A stretch of DNA of 64,000 nucleotides from Diabrotica undecimpunctata (taxonomy: Eukaryota > Arthropoda > Insecta > Coleoptera > Chrysomelidae). Below are positions 10,308 to 22,882 of this stretch, in pieces. Position 1 is the stretch's first letter; every line of letters starts with the position of its first letter. Position numbers and translations under genes: made by a program. The stretch is taken from contig NC_092806.1 in the NCBI RefSeq assembly GCF_040954645.1, positions 75,208,141 through 75,272,140 of the forward strand, in the 5' to 3' direction. Under the pieces are notes generated by a model that worked only from the letters and a program-made list of their open reading frames with translations, was not told where the DNA came from and made no database searches.

Positions 10308-12745
10308 TTACAGTCAAGTCGTCAGAGATTCTGACATACATATCTATAAAAAATATCGAACAAGCTGAATTTTGCTGAGAATGTCAATGTTGGGACTACA
10401 AAAAGATGCAAAAAAGTTTGCTTCTCCTACCCCCGGGCTTCCCCCTAAAATCCCCCTCGTAGAAGGAAACGGAAAACATATTTACCAAAAAAATGTAGCT
10501 GAAACCGGCGATTTTGAACGTCAGTTACGCGTCGATAAAATTTGTATCAACTCAACAGTAAAAATTCTTTTGTAATAGTAATATCTTTTGATCAGAGTGT
10601 CTTATCGACAAAAATCAAAATGCGTTTTAAAATTTTTGCATTTTGCCGCAAGAAGTCAGTTTCTATAAAACTATTGGTTGTCATTCAATTTTGGGCTAGA
10701 TTATTGGGGTGTTCTATTAGCCTCTGATTATATTGTTGGCAGAGTTTGGTGACTTCTTCATTGACAGTTGTCATTTTGAATAACTGAATTCCATAGCTCC
10801 AATTGGGTTTTAAAATAATGTTATGTTAAAATTTTATTGTCGATTGACAGTTTCGATTTTCGGTTTTCGGTCTATTAACCAATATAGCTTGCTGAGTCCG
10901 CAGTGAATATCAGGTACAGCACTGGTCCGAGAAGACTGCCTTGAGGGACTACATCCATAATTGGGTAAAGTCTGGTATACTCATCGTGATGTTTTACGAG
11001 GTAATGGCGGTCTTGCAGGTAGGATCTTAGGATTTGGAGGTAATTGTTGGGAAGGGATTTTGCCTGGAAGATTCCGGATTCACTCTTTACAGAGTGAATA
11101 CTCGGTAGCTTCTGTAGGCGAAATATGTCTGAGATAATAATGTATACCATTGTCTTTGTGGTTATTTAATAACGTTTTAACTATGCTGTAGCTCTCTTCA
11201 GCTGCCATCTACTTTTTAATATTCGTTTCTCAATAATTTTTTGTTTGATTTTATTTTTAGTGTGAATTGTTTTTTGTTTATATTATGTCGTGGTGGGCAG
11301 TAAATGGTTGTTATTGTTAATGGCCCTTCCCAATCTTCAATGGATATGATGGTGGTTTGCAAATAATCTTTAGTGGTTTTGCTATGTTCGTTATGCTTAA
11401 TTGATTTCTTGATTATGACTGCAGATCCGCCGTGTGCCGTACCGTCTGGATGATTGGTGCTGTATATTGGACAGTTGAAATAAGTGTGGCTGGCTCGTGG
11501 TCATGTTGGGTTAGCCCGTTGGCATTCCAGAGTGCTACTTTGAGAAACTTGACCATTTGGACAGTGTAGTTACTGTAGTCAAAAGGTTTAACATCATACT
11601 AATTTGTTCAATGAGTCCATTCATCATTTATTTCAGTTCGAACATATTGCCTTTGGATTTATGTGGTTTTGGTGTTGCTGCACATTTGTGCTAGGGTGTT
11701 TCATTTGTTTGTTAGATGTTACCTGAGGATATATGATGTTGGGTTGTATATATTGCTCAGATTTAATATTGGTAGAGTTAACTTGCTTTGGACGAAGTGC
11801 CTGATATTTTTTCTGCTGTAATTCTTCGGTCGGCCTTCGCATAGTATGCATTTCACATTATTTGACATTTATTTTCTTGGGCATTTGTCTGTCGCGTGGT
11901 CTCCGGAGCACTTGACGCAGCGTGGCATGTGATTGCAATATTTCTTTGTATGTCTGTGTCTTTGGCACCTAGTGCATTGTGGTATGTTTCTTCTCTGTAG
12001 CGATGTATTTGTGCAATAGAAATGAAGCAGTTTTAAACGTTTTGTAATGTAAAAGTTTAAATTCAGCGTTTTTTAGGCATATTTCAAATGCCTTACATTT
12101 GTTGCCAAAACTCAAAATCGAAATTTCATGTTATAGATTTTGAAGATTACGTTCTAACAATGGAATTCCATAGTGACCGTTCAATGGAAGTGATACATTT
12201 TATTGACCTCATGAGAATTGAAAAAAATGGCAAAAATCACGCAACGTTTATTTATTTAACAGCTTTATAAAAACTGACTTCATGTCCGGCAAAATGCAAA
12301 AATTGCGTTACGAAAGCTGTATTCTTCTCCTTTAAAACCCATTTTGATTTTTGTCGATAGGACACTCTGATCAAAATATCGAAATTTTACCCTAAATTTA
12401 ATACAAATTTTATTTAAAAAAATGATTTCAATCGTGAATGACATTCAAAATCGCCGGTCGCTACAAGCATTGTTTCTGAGAGAACTGTTCATTTTACACA
12501 ATAATTGCTAATAAACGTTTGTGTTCAAAATTATCTCAGCTACATTTCTTGTTTGAAACATTTTTTTCTGCAGGGTACAGATTCTTGTTTTCCTCCCCAG
12601 GTGGGTGGTTTTAAGGGGAAGCCCGAACTTTTTTGCATCTTTTTGGAGTTTCAAAAATTGACAATCTCAGCTAAATTCAGTTTGTTCGTATGATTTTTAG
12701 AGGTTTAGTGACATTTTCGTCTCTTGACGATTGGACGATTAATTT
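10308..12745. mobile_element. DNA element with about 400-bp imperfect terminal inverted repeats, family unknown
   Basis: The left arm (about 10308-10690) and the right arm (about 12290-12745) are long imperfect inverse complements. Matching blocks include AAGATGCAAAAAAGTT, a run ending CCCCT/AGGGG, ACCGGCGATTTTGAA, TTTTGATCAGAGTGTC, ATCGACAAAAATCAAAATG and GAAGTCAGTTT. The right arm has about 100 bp not present in the left. The centre is filled by a Jockey LINE fragment; the only other central sequence (12060-12290) has no recognisable transposase. It is therefore a non-autonomous foldback-like element with a later retrotransposon insertion, or an element whose own gene was replaced. Confidence 0.7.
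10690..12030 (-). pseudogene. Jockey LINE, internally deleted (Gag zinc knuckles, endonuclease start, RT pieces)
   Basis: On the minus strand, 5' to 3': two zinc knuckles at 11880-11990 (a CTRCQRHRHTKKYC box, Cx2Cx4Hx4C, then CVKCSGDHATDKC), a Gln/Asn-rich Gag tail (11633-11851), the start of an endonuclease (LKVALWNANGLTQH, 11510-11560), then, after a deletion, an RT block near 11150-10880 with YLQDRHYLVKHHDEYT and VPQGSLLGPVLY (motif B), and a C-terminal piece ending VNEEVTKLCQQYNQRLIEHP near 10700-10790. This is the layout of Jockey elements of insects. The RT catalytic YADD region and most of the endonuclease are gone. Confidence 0.75.
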
Positions 12746-12925
12746 ATTTTTGTTTTTGAGACAGAAACGATACAAATAAAGTCTGATAAAGACTTGCTGA
12801 TTACAGAAGTGTAAAGATATATTTTGTTTCTAAAATTCTATAAGCTATTGAACAACACAATTTATTGTAACATTTTGAAGTCAAGAACCAAGATTTAATA
12901 TTTAATCTTCTTTTTATTATTTCAG

Positions 12926-14040
12926 GTAAAACAAAGTCCTGTTGTTGGCCACCAGAACTTGAACACTATATCTTCGCCACTACCAAACAACTCACTTTCA
13001 CAAAACACTATAGTATCTCAGGGTACACAATCAGTAACTGTGCCTCTACAACAAACTAATGTTTATCAACAGCAAATAACAGCCTCATCTGCACATCTTA
13101 AAAGCCCAAGTAATAATAATGTTAATCCTTTGGTTCAACCAAATATTGCATCTACTATTAAACACTCTTTATCTCATAAACTGGTTACCTCATCCAATAT
13201 TGCGAAGGCGTCTCCTTTACTTAACACTTTGCCAATCACAAAAACTATCCCTCAAAGAGGTAATATTCTACCTAATATTTTAAATCATCCCATAAACAAT
13301 ACTCACCCAAAAATGGCACAACCTAATGTACCATTACCCAAAACTCCTGTTTACATACCTCAGCCAATAAAAAATAACTTTCCTCATAATATTGGAAATG
13401 TTTTATCAAGTTCATTACCCCAGTCGGCATCTATAGCAACAACTCCTATACCTAGTACTTTAGAATTGCCAACTTCCAGTCAAACATTCAACAATATTGG
13501 TTTAAGAAATATGCCTTCACCGCCTCCTTACTCTGTAGCCATATCTAGACCATGGGATTCACTGGTAAATAACGGTAACTCCCTTTTGGATCTAACACCA
13601 ACGTTAACAGATTTAAAACCAGACGATCTAGATGAATTGTTACCTACTTTGGAAAGGGAGTTGACTCACAGTCCTCTGCCGGACTTACCGGAAGATTTTC
13701 TTGCTGTACATTCGAATATTATATCTACTACAGAAGACCTGCAACTCAATGATAATCGGAAATTTCTCATCAATCCTCTGACGGGCGAATTGGAACCTCA
13801 GTCGAGCGGAGAGAGCGACACGGAAGAATTGAAAGACGTTTTTACGGGTTTACCATCGCCTGCAAATCTTTCTGACGAAGATACGTGTTCAACAACTCGA
13901 CCCGATACGACAACCGATCAGAGTGATAGTGAAACGCGTTCCAGTGACACCACCGCCAAAACTGTCAGGTTAAAAAACCCCAAACCTCGCGAGAGAGGAA
14001 GAGATTCTCCCGCTTTGAAACCGGAAAAAATCAAATTAAG
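12926..14040 (+). CDS. Ncoa6: NCOA6-like coactivator, largest exon (acidic DLDELLPTLE region)
   Basis: The acceptor is TTATTTCAG at 12917-12925 and the donor GTTAGT at 14041, leaving two bases of a split Arg codon. The exon encodes 371 residues. The first two thirds are Asn/Ser/Thr/Pro/Gln-rich with few charged residues. Then come MPSPPPYSVAISRPWDSLV, an acidic segment DLKPDDLDELLPTLERELT, PDLPEDFL and FLINPLTGELEPQSSGES, and a Ser/Asp/Thr-rich stretch ending in a basic KNPKPRERGRDS patch. The order (disordered linker, acidic helix, conserved PLTGELEP box) suggests a partner-binding module. I recognise no enzymatic domain. Confidence 0.82.
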
Positions 14041-15296
14041 GTTAGTCAAAATTTCAGTTTTCTTTTTATTAAAAACTAACTTTTTAAGGAAAATATAGCT
14101 ACATCAGAGCTATTACATTATTATAAAAGTCTCCTGTCATCATTTTTTACCCTTAGCGGACGATCGTTCTCACTTTAGACTGTCCTACAGATCATTGTCG
14201 TGTTTACCATACCCATCACTGTGCGCATATACCGATAATATAGTATATAAAAGTACATAGACATTTGTACAAAATGCATTAAATATTGCAGTAAAATTTC
14301 TTAAAATGTGTATTGGCATACCCCAGTTAAATAGGTTTTTGTTGTAATTTTTCCCATGCATTTTTAATATCTATTTTTTTGTTTTTATAGCAGTGGAAAT
14401 AAAAAAAATGATTTATTATACATAAACATTTTTATTTTTATAATGTATTAAATATAATTACAGACTAAATAAAAACTCACCCATATTTGTATACCGGCAA
14501 AATCAAAAGATTAATGCTAAACAAAAATCTATTTCTTAGATAATATGTAACTCAATACATTTATAATTAATTTTTGCCTTAGCTATGTCCGGCGGTTTAT
14601 AAGTCAACCTATATGTTAACTGTCAACTATTAGCCCCATTTATGAAAAATGTAGTCTTTTTTAGTACTTATATCTGACAATATATTATTCTGAAAATATT
14701 TTATAAAAACATCCAACCATCAAAATTGTCTTAATGTTATGTGTTTATTATTTATTACTTATATGTATTTATCATGATTTTACGTATATTTGTATTACTA
14801 ATTTGATCTCTTCTAAATATTTCAGAGCATTTAATACCATTAATGTCAAAAACATATTTATCAAGTTACTAAATGTGGCTATTGTCTTATTATAATAATC
14901 GTGATACATATTTCCTCTTTGTGAATATATTTGATGCAAAACGATATTTTTCTTTCTGTCATACCTTTTAACCCATTTTAACACCCAAATTTCAAAATTT
15001 TACTTGTATATAATTATTATCATTAAGATTATTCTTAATATGGAAATATTCATGAAATTGTTTTATATCTTTATATTTTTGAATTTTGGCCCGTTCTGTA
15101 ATAGGCCACTGGTAGTTAGTATTCTCATAATTGCAAGTATGTATGAATGAGCTACAAAAAGTTATGGGAATTCATTTTTATTGGCTTCTAATAAAAATTA
15201 GTTTATGTTGAAGTGAATACTTCTTAGCGCTCGGTACGATGTTTTACACAGGCTCGAAGTCATATTTAGCGAGACTCGAAAATCGGGACAGGTGTA
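14041..15296 (+). other. Intron, nothing recognised
   Basis: Low-GC DNA without ORFs of note or clear repeats. Confidence 0.5.
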
Positions 15297-15560
15297 TCTA
15301 GTATATAAAAATTAAACATAATTAAATAAAATTAAGTAAAATTAAATTAAATTTAATAAAATTAAATAAAACTATATAAAATTAAATAAAATTATAAAAT
15401 ATTAAAAAAATTATAATAAATTTAAAAACATAAAAATTAAATGAAATTATATAAACTTTAATAAAGTTATAAAAACATATAAAAATTAAATAAGATTATA
15501 TAAAATTAAATAAAATTGAATAAAATTAAACATAATTATGTACTTAAACAAAATTATAAA
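15297..15560. repeat. Degenerate (AAAATTAAAT)n low-complexity tract
   Basis: Irregular reiteration of TAAAATTAAA-type units over about 260 bp. Confidence 0.85.
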
Positions 15561-17082
15561 AAGTATACGCGTCAGTCTCTGTACGGAAAACCACTTAATC
15601 TTTTTTTAAAGTTAAAACCAAAGTTTTTTCTTTATCGAAAAAGACAGTACCATGAACACTACAATTTAAAAATAATGTGAATGTTGCAGTTTCGCAACGA
15701 TATATAAACATTTGTAATAAATTAACAGACTTTTTAATAGTTTCGATTCTCCCCGTATATTTAAACGAGATTTGCGTGTACAAGGGCACAGCAGTTTTAA
15801 GGGCTAAACATTCCAAGACGAGCCATCTGCGAGATAACAAGGGCGAGTTCCATATGCCAGATAAGGATATGTGTTTTTGAAGTTAAGATCAGCGCGTCGA
15901 GACACTTCATTGCGGTCATGTAACAGAGTCGAGTTTTATCTCTCAAACCACACACATGTGTGTGCGTTTGGGTTAAGAGTACCTTAAGACACTTAGCATC
16001 GGTCCTTTGACCGAGGAAGTCGTTTTGATGCAGAAAAGTTACATTAGGAATTTTGTGGTTCCTGTTATTCGTCGGTGAAGACATATTTTTTGCGGTGGCC
16101 GGAGTGCCATCTTCTCATTGGGTAAGGAACAATACCATAATTTTGTTGCTGCATGGGCTAAGTACGTTTATTTGGTGCCCAATTATTACATATTGTGTCG
16201 CGAATTTGAACTTTTGAACTTTATTCAGAACATTAAACGTTGTCAATTGGACATTTTGCTTTTGTTTTGTGTAGTATTTACTCTATTCTTATTTTTTGTA
16301 ATATGTCATTCCCGATTATAATTTGAATTGAGTTTAAATATTTGTATTTGAATATATAATTTGAGTTGAGTTTGATATAATTCATATATGATATTTTTGA
16401 TTGCATTTTGTGTAACTGTATTAACGAGGTTTATTCATTTTATTACGAATTAAGTATATTATAATATGTGCGTATATTTTTCACTCTTTCACGTTTAATA
16501 TCAATTTTTTTATATGACATATATATTCATATTTTTATTTCTTTTTTGTATAATATTATTTCTATCTATGGTTTGTTTATGGTTCTCTTTTTGTGTGTCG
16601 TTACGTATTGATTAATATTTAAGTTTGTACTACATATATTCTTCTTCTTTTAAGTAATATATTCTTCCTTATTTATAGTTGTATATTGGGTTATGTGTAT
16701 TTATGTTTAATTTCACCTTCTTGTTTAAAATAGAGTTTTATACAGTCCACTGGTTTTCATTTCTTTTCTTTATTTGAATATACATACCCAATCCGAAAGG
16801 GGGAAACCAGCGAGTTCTAGATTGAACAGAATATCTTCTCTCCCCCTTCAGGATGACCAAAATTGTTATATTGAGGTCATCGTATGTGCAGAACGCAACA
16901 GTGAATTATACAGAGTGCTCCAAAAAAGAGTGGTACATCAATCTTATATTTTTTCTAATGGAATACCCTATATTTGATAACATTACTGAATGTTTTAGAA
17001 ACAAATTAAATATCTAAGAATCGGAACTAAATTTGTTTTTGGGCCTTAATAAAATTTAAATTTTTATCGTTTCATCACACAG
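15561..17082. other. Unassigned repeat-like intronic DNA
   Basis: Higher-GC patches near 15800-16110 and 16770-16900, including the palindrome CACACATGTGTGTG, suggest pieces of a mobile element. No protein motif could be read on either strand. Confidence 0.3.
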
Positions 17083-17439
17083 GGTGTTTTATTATTTTAG
17101 TTGAATTTGGTCTACATGTGACATTGAATATTATTCTTATTTTAAATGGCAGACCCCATATGCTATACCTTGTACTGGAGTCATAATTATCTTTCGTTCA
17201 ATGAAGGTGTTTTCTGTACATAAACCCAACGGGTAATAAGTAAATTTAAAACAATTTTTTTTTCTTTGAATCGTTGTGCCTTTTTTTCAGGTAAAACAGG
17301 CTGAAATTTACAAAAATGACTGATATCAAAACACTTGTATGTAGATGGCCAAAATACACAATTGAAAATAACCCAATAAAAAATGGAAAAATGAAAAAGC
17401 AAAAAACAAATAAAATTGAATAATAAAGAAATAAATTAA

Positions 17440-17790
17440 AGAAATTGTTCAAAGTGGCGCACATCTAGTTCTAAACATAATTGAATTCGTTTTTAAAAGC
17501 ATCGTTTCGGCTTTAAAACTCTTTCTCCTGTTACTGTTTGAAAAACAGCTCTTATTCTAATTTTCAAATCTTCTTGAGTAATCGATGGTGTGTTATTCAC
17601 CATACTTTGAAGGTGTCCCCTAAAACGTCCATCGGCGTTAAGCTCGGAGATCTTTGAGGACATATTATCGATCACCTCTTCGGATCCATTTTATTACCAA
17701 AACGCCGGTTTAAGTATTGTACCCGAAGTTGAAAACGTGCTGGAGTCCATCCAACTGCATCCACACTTTCTGCCTAATATTTAGAATTAC
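17440..17790 (-). pseudogene. IS630/Tc1-mariner-type transposase, C-terminal fragment
   Basis: The minus strand reads VQYLNRRFGNK, then a WPQRSPSLTPMDVF-like block (the third catalytic region; families of this type have SPDLSPLDFFLWG), then RGHLQSMVNNTPSI and LKIRIRAVFQTVTGE. This matches the end of insect transposases whose N-terminus is the DUF4817 domain. Frameshifts separate the blocks. The matching N-terminal domain lies 1.3 kb further right on the same strand, with a Tc1 copy between. Confidence 0.65.
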
Positions 17791-18139
17791 ATCATCAAGG
17801 TCAGATAATTTCCCGCGAAAAAAATTTAAAAATTTCTGCCATAAGATTACCATAAAAAAATAAAGACCTATAACATGCGATCCTATTATTCCTTCCCATA
17901 CGTTTACGGACCACTTGTGCTGATGATCGAGAGTACGATAGACAATTGTTTATCCGAAAAAAAAATGCATAAAAATCAGAAATAAAGAATACACTATTCT
18001 TATCACTTTTAAAAGTGCAAAGGTAGCTGTTGGTATTCTATTGTTATTCTTTTGTTCTTGTTGATGTGAGTAAACTTTCAAGTCGAATCAAATGTCAAAC
18101 ACAATTTGAAGTTGAATTGCGTTGATTTAATCTCAAGAA

Positions 18140-18960
18140 TTATGGTTGTAAACCCCGAAACATCGGCTGCTATTGTTGCGTTGGTTTAAGTCGGAATAAG
18201 TGAGCTATATTTTGCTCAAAAGTATCAAATGTACACGTTTCTTGGCAACCGGAGGTTACACTAGACGACCTGGAACCGGTCCCCAACTAAGAACTAGTGC
18301 CCATGATGATCGCTTCATCCTCTTACAAAGTCTACGAGATCGTCGTGCCAGTGCTGTACAAATCCGAAATCAACTTCAGTACGTCCGGAATACTAACGTA
18401 AGTGAACGAACAATTAGACGAAGGCTTGAAGAAGCAAATTTAAGCAGTCGCAGACCTGCAAAAAAGGTCTACAACTTCTCAGACGCCATCGAGTTGCGCG
18501 GTTTCAGTTTGTCAGAAACAATGCTCATTTTACTGTAAATAATTGGAGGCACGTTTTATTTACCGATGAGCCCAGGTTTCCCTTGTGGTCTCCAGGTGGC
18601 CGTGAGAGAGTATGGCGAAAACCACATGAGCGTTTTGCAGAATATACCTTCAGTCCTAGGGTAGGCTATCAAGGGGGCTCAATTATGGTGTGGACTGGAA
18701 TTTCTCTTGAGGCGCGTACATAATTGTACATCGTTCCTAGAGGCTCTGTAGCAGCTGCCAGGTAGATTGATGAAATTGTCCAAGATTTTGTCCTGATGCA
18801 ATCATAATGCCAAGCCTCACAGTGCGAGAATCGCTCAACAGTTTTTAAATGAAGTAAACATAAATTGAGCATCATAATCAAAAATTGTTTCGTTGTTGAC
18901 AATCAATTTGATATAGGTCTTGATGCATCTGTTCTTTATAGGGATGAAATGTGTGTTTTT
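18140..18960 (+). pseudogene. Tc1-like transposase pseudogene
   Basis: An N-terminal helix-turn-helix remnant (ETSAAIVALV, a stop, then VGISELYFAQKYQM) leads into an open stretch of 112 codons with GGYTRRPGTGPQLRTSAHDD, LQSLRDRRASAVQIRNQL and SERTIRRRLEEANLSSRRPAKK: the second HTH of Tc1 transposases. It continues with VLFTDEPRFPLWSPGGRERVWR (first catalytic Asp) and GGSIMVWTGISL. The second catalytic region is damaged, and the third is absent. Family length is about 340 residues. The copy sits between the two halves of an oppositely oriented IS630-type element. Confidence 0.85.
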
Positions 18961-19104
18961 GTATTATTTGTCAAGTACTGCTTTTACTAATTCCAGTTTA
19001 TCTACTAATGACCCGATGTCTTGTATTGTTTTTTATTAGTGAGCCAATAACCTTAAATTGGTTAATATAATTATCTGTAACAGGTTGAGGTTGGACAATT
19101 TTCA

Positions 19105-19290
19105 ATATTCTACAATTCCGTTAGCTCTAAACTGTTGTAGTAATTTTTCAAAGTAGTTCTTCTGATTTGGGTTTTTTTGGCCATAAACTCTAGATGCAAA
19201 TAAACAGTTTTCATTGTACTGACCAAAAACAAAAATCATATTAAGTCTTTCTTCTTTAGTATAAGCTAATAGATTTAAAAATCGTTTTTT
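19105..19290 (-). pseudogene. DUF4817-type N-terminal domain of an IS630-like transposase
   Basis: The minus strand reads YTKEERLNMIFVFGQYNEN, then CLFASRVYGQKNPNQKNYF and EKLLQQFRANGIVE. This fits the helix-turn-helix domain (DUF4817) at the start of a Tc1-mariner-related transposase family common in insects, where a Y.ERYPNR-type segment precedes a RLxxNGSV end. Together with the C-terminal piece at 17440-17790 it probably forms one element opened by the Tc1 insertion. Confidence 0.6.
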
Positions 19291-19582
19291 CTTACACTTA
19301 TTAATTAACTAATTATCAAGAACAAATTTGTTCCTGAGTCTTAGGGTCGTAGGTATTTAATTTTTTCTAAAACCCTAAAATGTTATAAAAATCGAAATAA
19401 ATCAAGACGTATTTAGATATAAGGAACCCTTATAAAAGTATAGCTTATCAAATATAAGGTGGTCTATAAGAAAAATATAATTTGATATACCAATATTTTT
19501 TGGAGCAGCCTGAATAATTCACAATATTGTTAAATTGTAATGTTAGAGCTCTGTATATTTATATGAAGAAAAAAACGGGCTC

Positions 19583-19686
19583 TGACCGAGGAGGGGAAGC
19601 ATAATTTTCTTATCGTTTCCGCACGGTGCAATGGATATTTTATTTTAGGCTTAAATGCTTAAATGGCCCAAATTTTTGGCAAAATC

Positions 19687-19781
<95 letters not shown>

Positions 19782-19837
19782 GTGATGTAACGAATATTCG
19801 CATTGCGATTATTCAAAAAATGGCATTCGTTACATCA

Positions 19838-19890
<53 letters not shown>
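19583..19890. repeat. MITE left end, two (AT)n tracts and a small hairpin between them
   Basis: 19583-19650 repeats the left end of the 8270-8575 MITE. (AT)n runs cover 19690-19778 and 19840-19889. Between them, 15-nt arms AGTGATGTAACGAAT and ATTCGTTACATCACT enclose 29 bp: a tiny inverted-repeat unit of hAT-like appearance. Confidence 0.75.
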
Positions 19891-19894
<4 letters not shown>

Positions 19895-19962
19895 AATAAA
19901 ATATAAATAAAAATGTAAATTAAATGGGTATTTTAAATAAATATCTTTTTTTTTTTTTTTAG

Positions 19963-20176
19963 ATTAAAATTGGAGAAGTCTGAACCAATTAATCAGGCAT
20001 ACAAAGTGGATGTTAGTTTTATTAACCAACAACCAAAGAAGGCATCTTCATCATTAATTACAGCTGGGGAGGAACTTCGAGTGCCACCACTTCACATTTC
20101 ACTTAGGGGTAGGAATTCGGCAGTGATAAAAAACAAGAATAAATTGAATCCTGATGGTACTCCTATGAAAGTAAAG
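19963..20176 (+). CDS. Ncoa6: NCOA6-like coactivator, exon 4 in window
   Basis: A 17-T polypyrimidine tract and AG precede 19963; the donor is GTAATA at 20177. The first base completes the Arg codon left open by the exon ending at 14040, and the next 71 codons end in phase 0. The peptide is basic and mixed: [18 protein letters not shown], then [19 protein letters not shown] and [16 protein letters not shown]. The LHISLRGRN box looks ordered and conserved rather than low-complexity, but I do not recognise a named domain. The preceding intron is 5.9 kb and full of transposons. Confidence 0.8.
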
Positions 20177-20719
20177 GTAATATAGAATTTTATTCTTTAT
20201 TTGAGGTTACTTAGCAATAATTTGTTTGGTGAGCATCAAGAATTTAAATGCATTTTGCCCTACTCTGTAAAGTAACTAATGGATTCATAGAGACAATTTG
20301 TAGTTAGAAGAAATTTCTAAAATATAGTTATCATCAACTTATCGTGACTAAAAACTCAATTAATAGTATCGAAACACTAATTAACAAACTAGTCAAGTAC
20401 TAATTTATTTTGACAAAAGTAATTTAGCAAGACACGCGAAATGGGGGTAAGTTTTTAAAGAATAAATGGAAGCTAGACTAATATGATTGATAAGTTAAAT
20501 TTGTTACCATTTACAACACTACATTTAAAAATGTAGAACAATAAAAAAGCATATGCTTGGTATATCAGTTACGGAAGTGCATTTGTTCTCATTAGTCACA
20601 AAGTTTATTCAAATACGCAAGAAATACAAAAAAGCTTCCCAAACCCGTAACAATTTTCATATGTTGCGTATCTCTTATGGCTATTATTCTTCAGTATATA
20701 TATTCAGAACCAATTATGA

Positions 20720-21240
20720 TGTAGATCAGGTTATAGACTGGTAATGAATGGCCGGATGAGTGGTGCGAATCAACCTTTATCCCTCTCTATAAAAAAGGAT
20801 TACTAACCATATGCAGCAATTACAGAACTATTACACTTATTCCTCATGCAAGCAAAGTTCTGCTAAATATAATAATGATCGGCTAAAGAACTTTCTACCC
20901 CCAGAGAAAGCCGAAGAACATAGAACCAGCCTGTCAATTCTGGAAGAGCTCTTTGTAGAAGACAGGCTATTAAAAAAAGTAAACCGAGCGTATCTAATTT
21001 ACTTCGGCCACATAGCTAGAAGAGCGGGACCATAGATCTATTGGTAGTAGAAGGAAAGGTAAAAGGCCGAAGACCAAGAGGAAGATCTGCAACACTATGG
21101 GCAGATCAAATGAAGACTCTGATGGGAAAATCCCTACATGAAGCCGTTCATATGGCAGAGGATCGCAGCAAATAAAGGCAGCAAGCCAATAATATTTAGT
21201 ATCACCACGCCCTACCAAGGGCTCAAAGAATGAGGAGGGA
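20720..21240 (+). pseudogene. LINE RT fragment with internal deletion
   Basis: Frames give EWPDEWCESTFIPLYKKG, SNYRTITLIPHASKVLLNI (RT motifs around the YR.I.L box), then after a deletion KVNRAYLIYFGHIARRAG and a GRRPRGRSATLWADQMKT-like end. The order matches the start and the far C-terminus of an RTE/I-like reverse transcriptase; the catalytic centre is missing. Confidence 0.65.
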
Positions 21241-22358
21241 TAGACTGGGTGGAGCTAAGTAAAATAATCTTACAATGCCTAATAGCAAATAAGTTATTAA
21301 GAAGGAATCAGATATTTTTTTGTGGGATTGAAACACAAGTAATTGAAATTAAAATTACATTTTGATTTTAATATTATTCCGAAGCTATTTTCTTGTGACA
21401 TTTTAATATTATTTTCTATCTTTAATGGGAATTAACCACAATCTCAGTTAAAAATACATTATTTATTTTGACGTTTCGATTTCCACCACCTCATAAACTA
21501 TTTCCAAAATTAAATCAAACAAATGATTGTATTTTATTACTTGGTAATACAAAAAAATTCTTCTAATTTAATTTCCAATCAACAACTTGAAAATATCCGT
21601 CAGAAGAAATAGTATATGATTAGTTTACTCTCAATAAACACCAAATTAGAATTTGCTCCTAACGCCACCTATTAACGTATTAACACACTATATATGTTTG
21701 GTGTCATTCGATAGATTTTTGAAACATTGAACACATGTTTTTCAGTTTTTCGATCCGATGTTTTAATTTGTGAACGTTTTAATCTCCATTAAAAATATTA
21801 AATATTGTTTATTTTGTATGGACGTTTCGATTTTAAAAAATTTCGAAAGTGTCGAAAAATTCAGAAAATTAATTTTAATTACAATTAATTGTGATTTAAT
21901 CCCATATACAAGATATCTCCTAAACATGCAACAAGCAAATAGTTTCGGGAAGGAAGTATAAAAAGGAGATACAGGGAACAAAAATTATAAACTTATTATT
22001 TCTGGTATATTCGTTGTATAAATTAAATGAAAAAACTAAATAAAAATTAAAACTTCTACTTCTAATTTATAAATTCCAAAGATACCACTAAAAGAAAAGT
22101 AAGAGAGGCCTATAAAAACACAGACGTTTAACTTGAGTCAAAATTAAAGCATAAAATATACAAAAAAAAATTTCTTTCGAAAATTTTAATTGTGTTGAAT
22201 AATAAATCTCTCTCTAATAACTCATTAGTTGATCCGGGTCGAATGTTGAAATAAAAAAGGATAAATCAAGCAAAGTAAAATTTTGCAGAATATTAATAAA
22301 TCAATGTGTACTACCTTATGAAATATTTCTGGTTATTAATAAGTTTTGAATTTTTCAG
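21241..22358 (+). other. Intron, nearly featureless
   Basis: One copy of the CGTTTCGATTTCC motif lies near 21471; otherwise nothing is recognised. Confidence 0.45.
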
Positions 22359-22553
22359 TTCAGAAAAAATCAGGACCATGTAAAGATAAAGAAAAGTGAT
22401 AGTGGTACCTTTATGAACTCCATAGAAGACAATGGTAGTATTAATTCTCTAGTGATGGATGTGCCATCTTCAATTATATCTGATGAGATTAAAGCGAGGC
22501 TTGCCAATTTAGACCAAAAGAAAAAGAAGATAAAAACAAATCACGAACATAAG
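22359..22553 (+). CDS. Ncoa6: NCOA6-like coactivator, exon 5 in window
   Basis: The acceptor is TTTTTCAG at 22351-22358 and the donor GTAAAT at 22554; both phases are 0. It encodes 65 residues, including VKIKKSDSGTFMNS, NSLVMDVPSSIISDEIKARL and a Lys-rich end QKKKKIKTNHEHK. A second AG five bases downstream (22363) would change the frame, so the first acceptor is chosen. The SDEIKARLANLD stretch could form a short helix. No domain is recognised. Confidence 0.78.
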
Positions 22554-22882
22554 GTAAATATTGTACCGTTTTTAAATAAAACGAGTGATTCTAATTTATG
22601 TAGATATATTTATTTATAAGTTTACAGTACGATAGTATCTTAACAACTGACTTAGCTAATATCAGCGCTACTTATATATACAAGTTATTATGTACTAGAC
22701 TAGAATATTCTTTAATAGTCCACCTCTAGTCATTTGCATTAGCGCTTCGATTCCATCCCGATCGATACAACCGGAAGATTCTCGAACACAGATCATCGTC
22801 GTCTCGAGATGCAACCGTTATATGGGCTACGTCGAAATACAACAAGTTCGGTACAATATATTAAATTGTATTTTTTTTTTTA

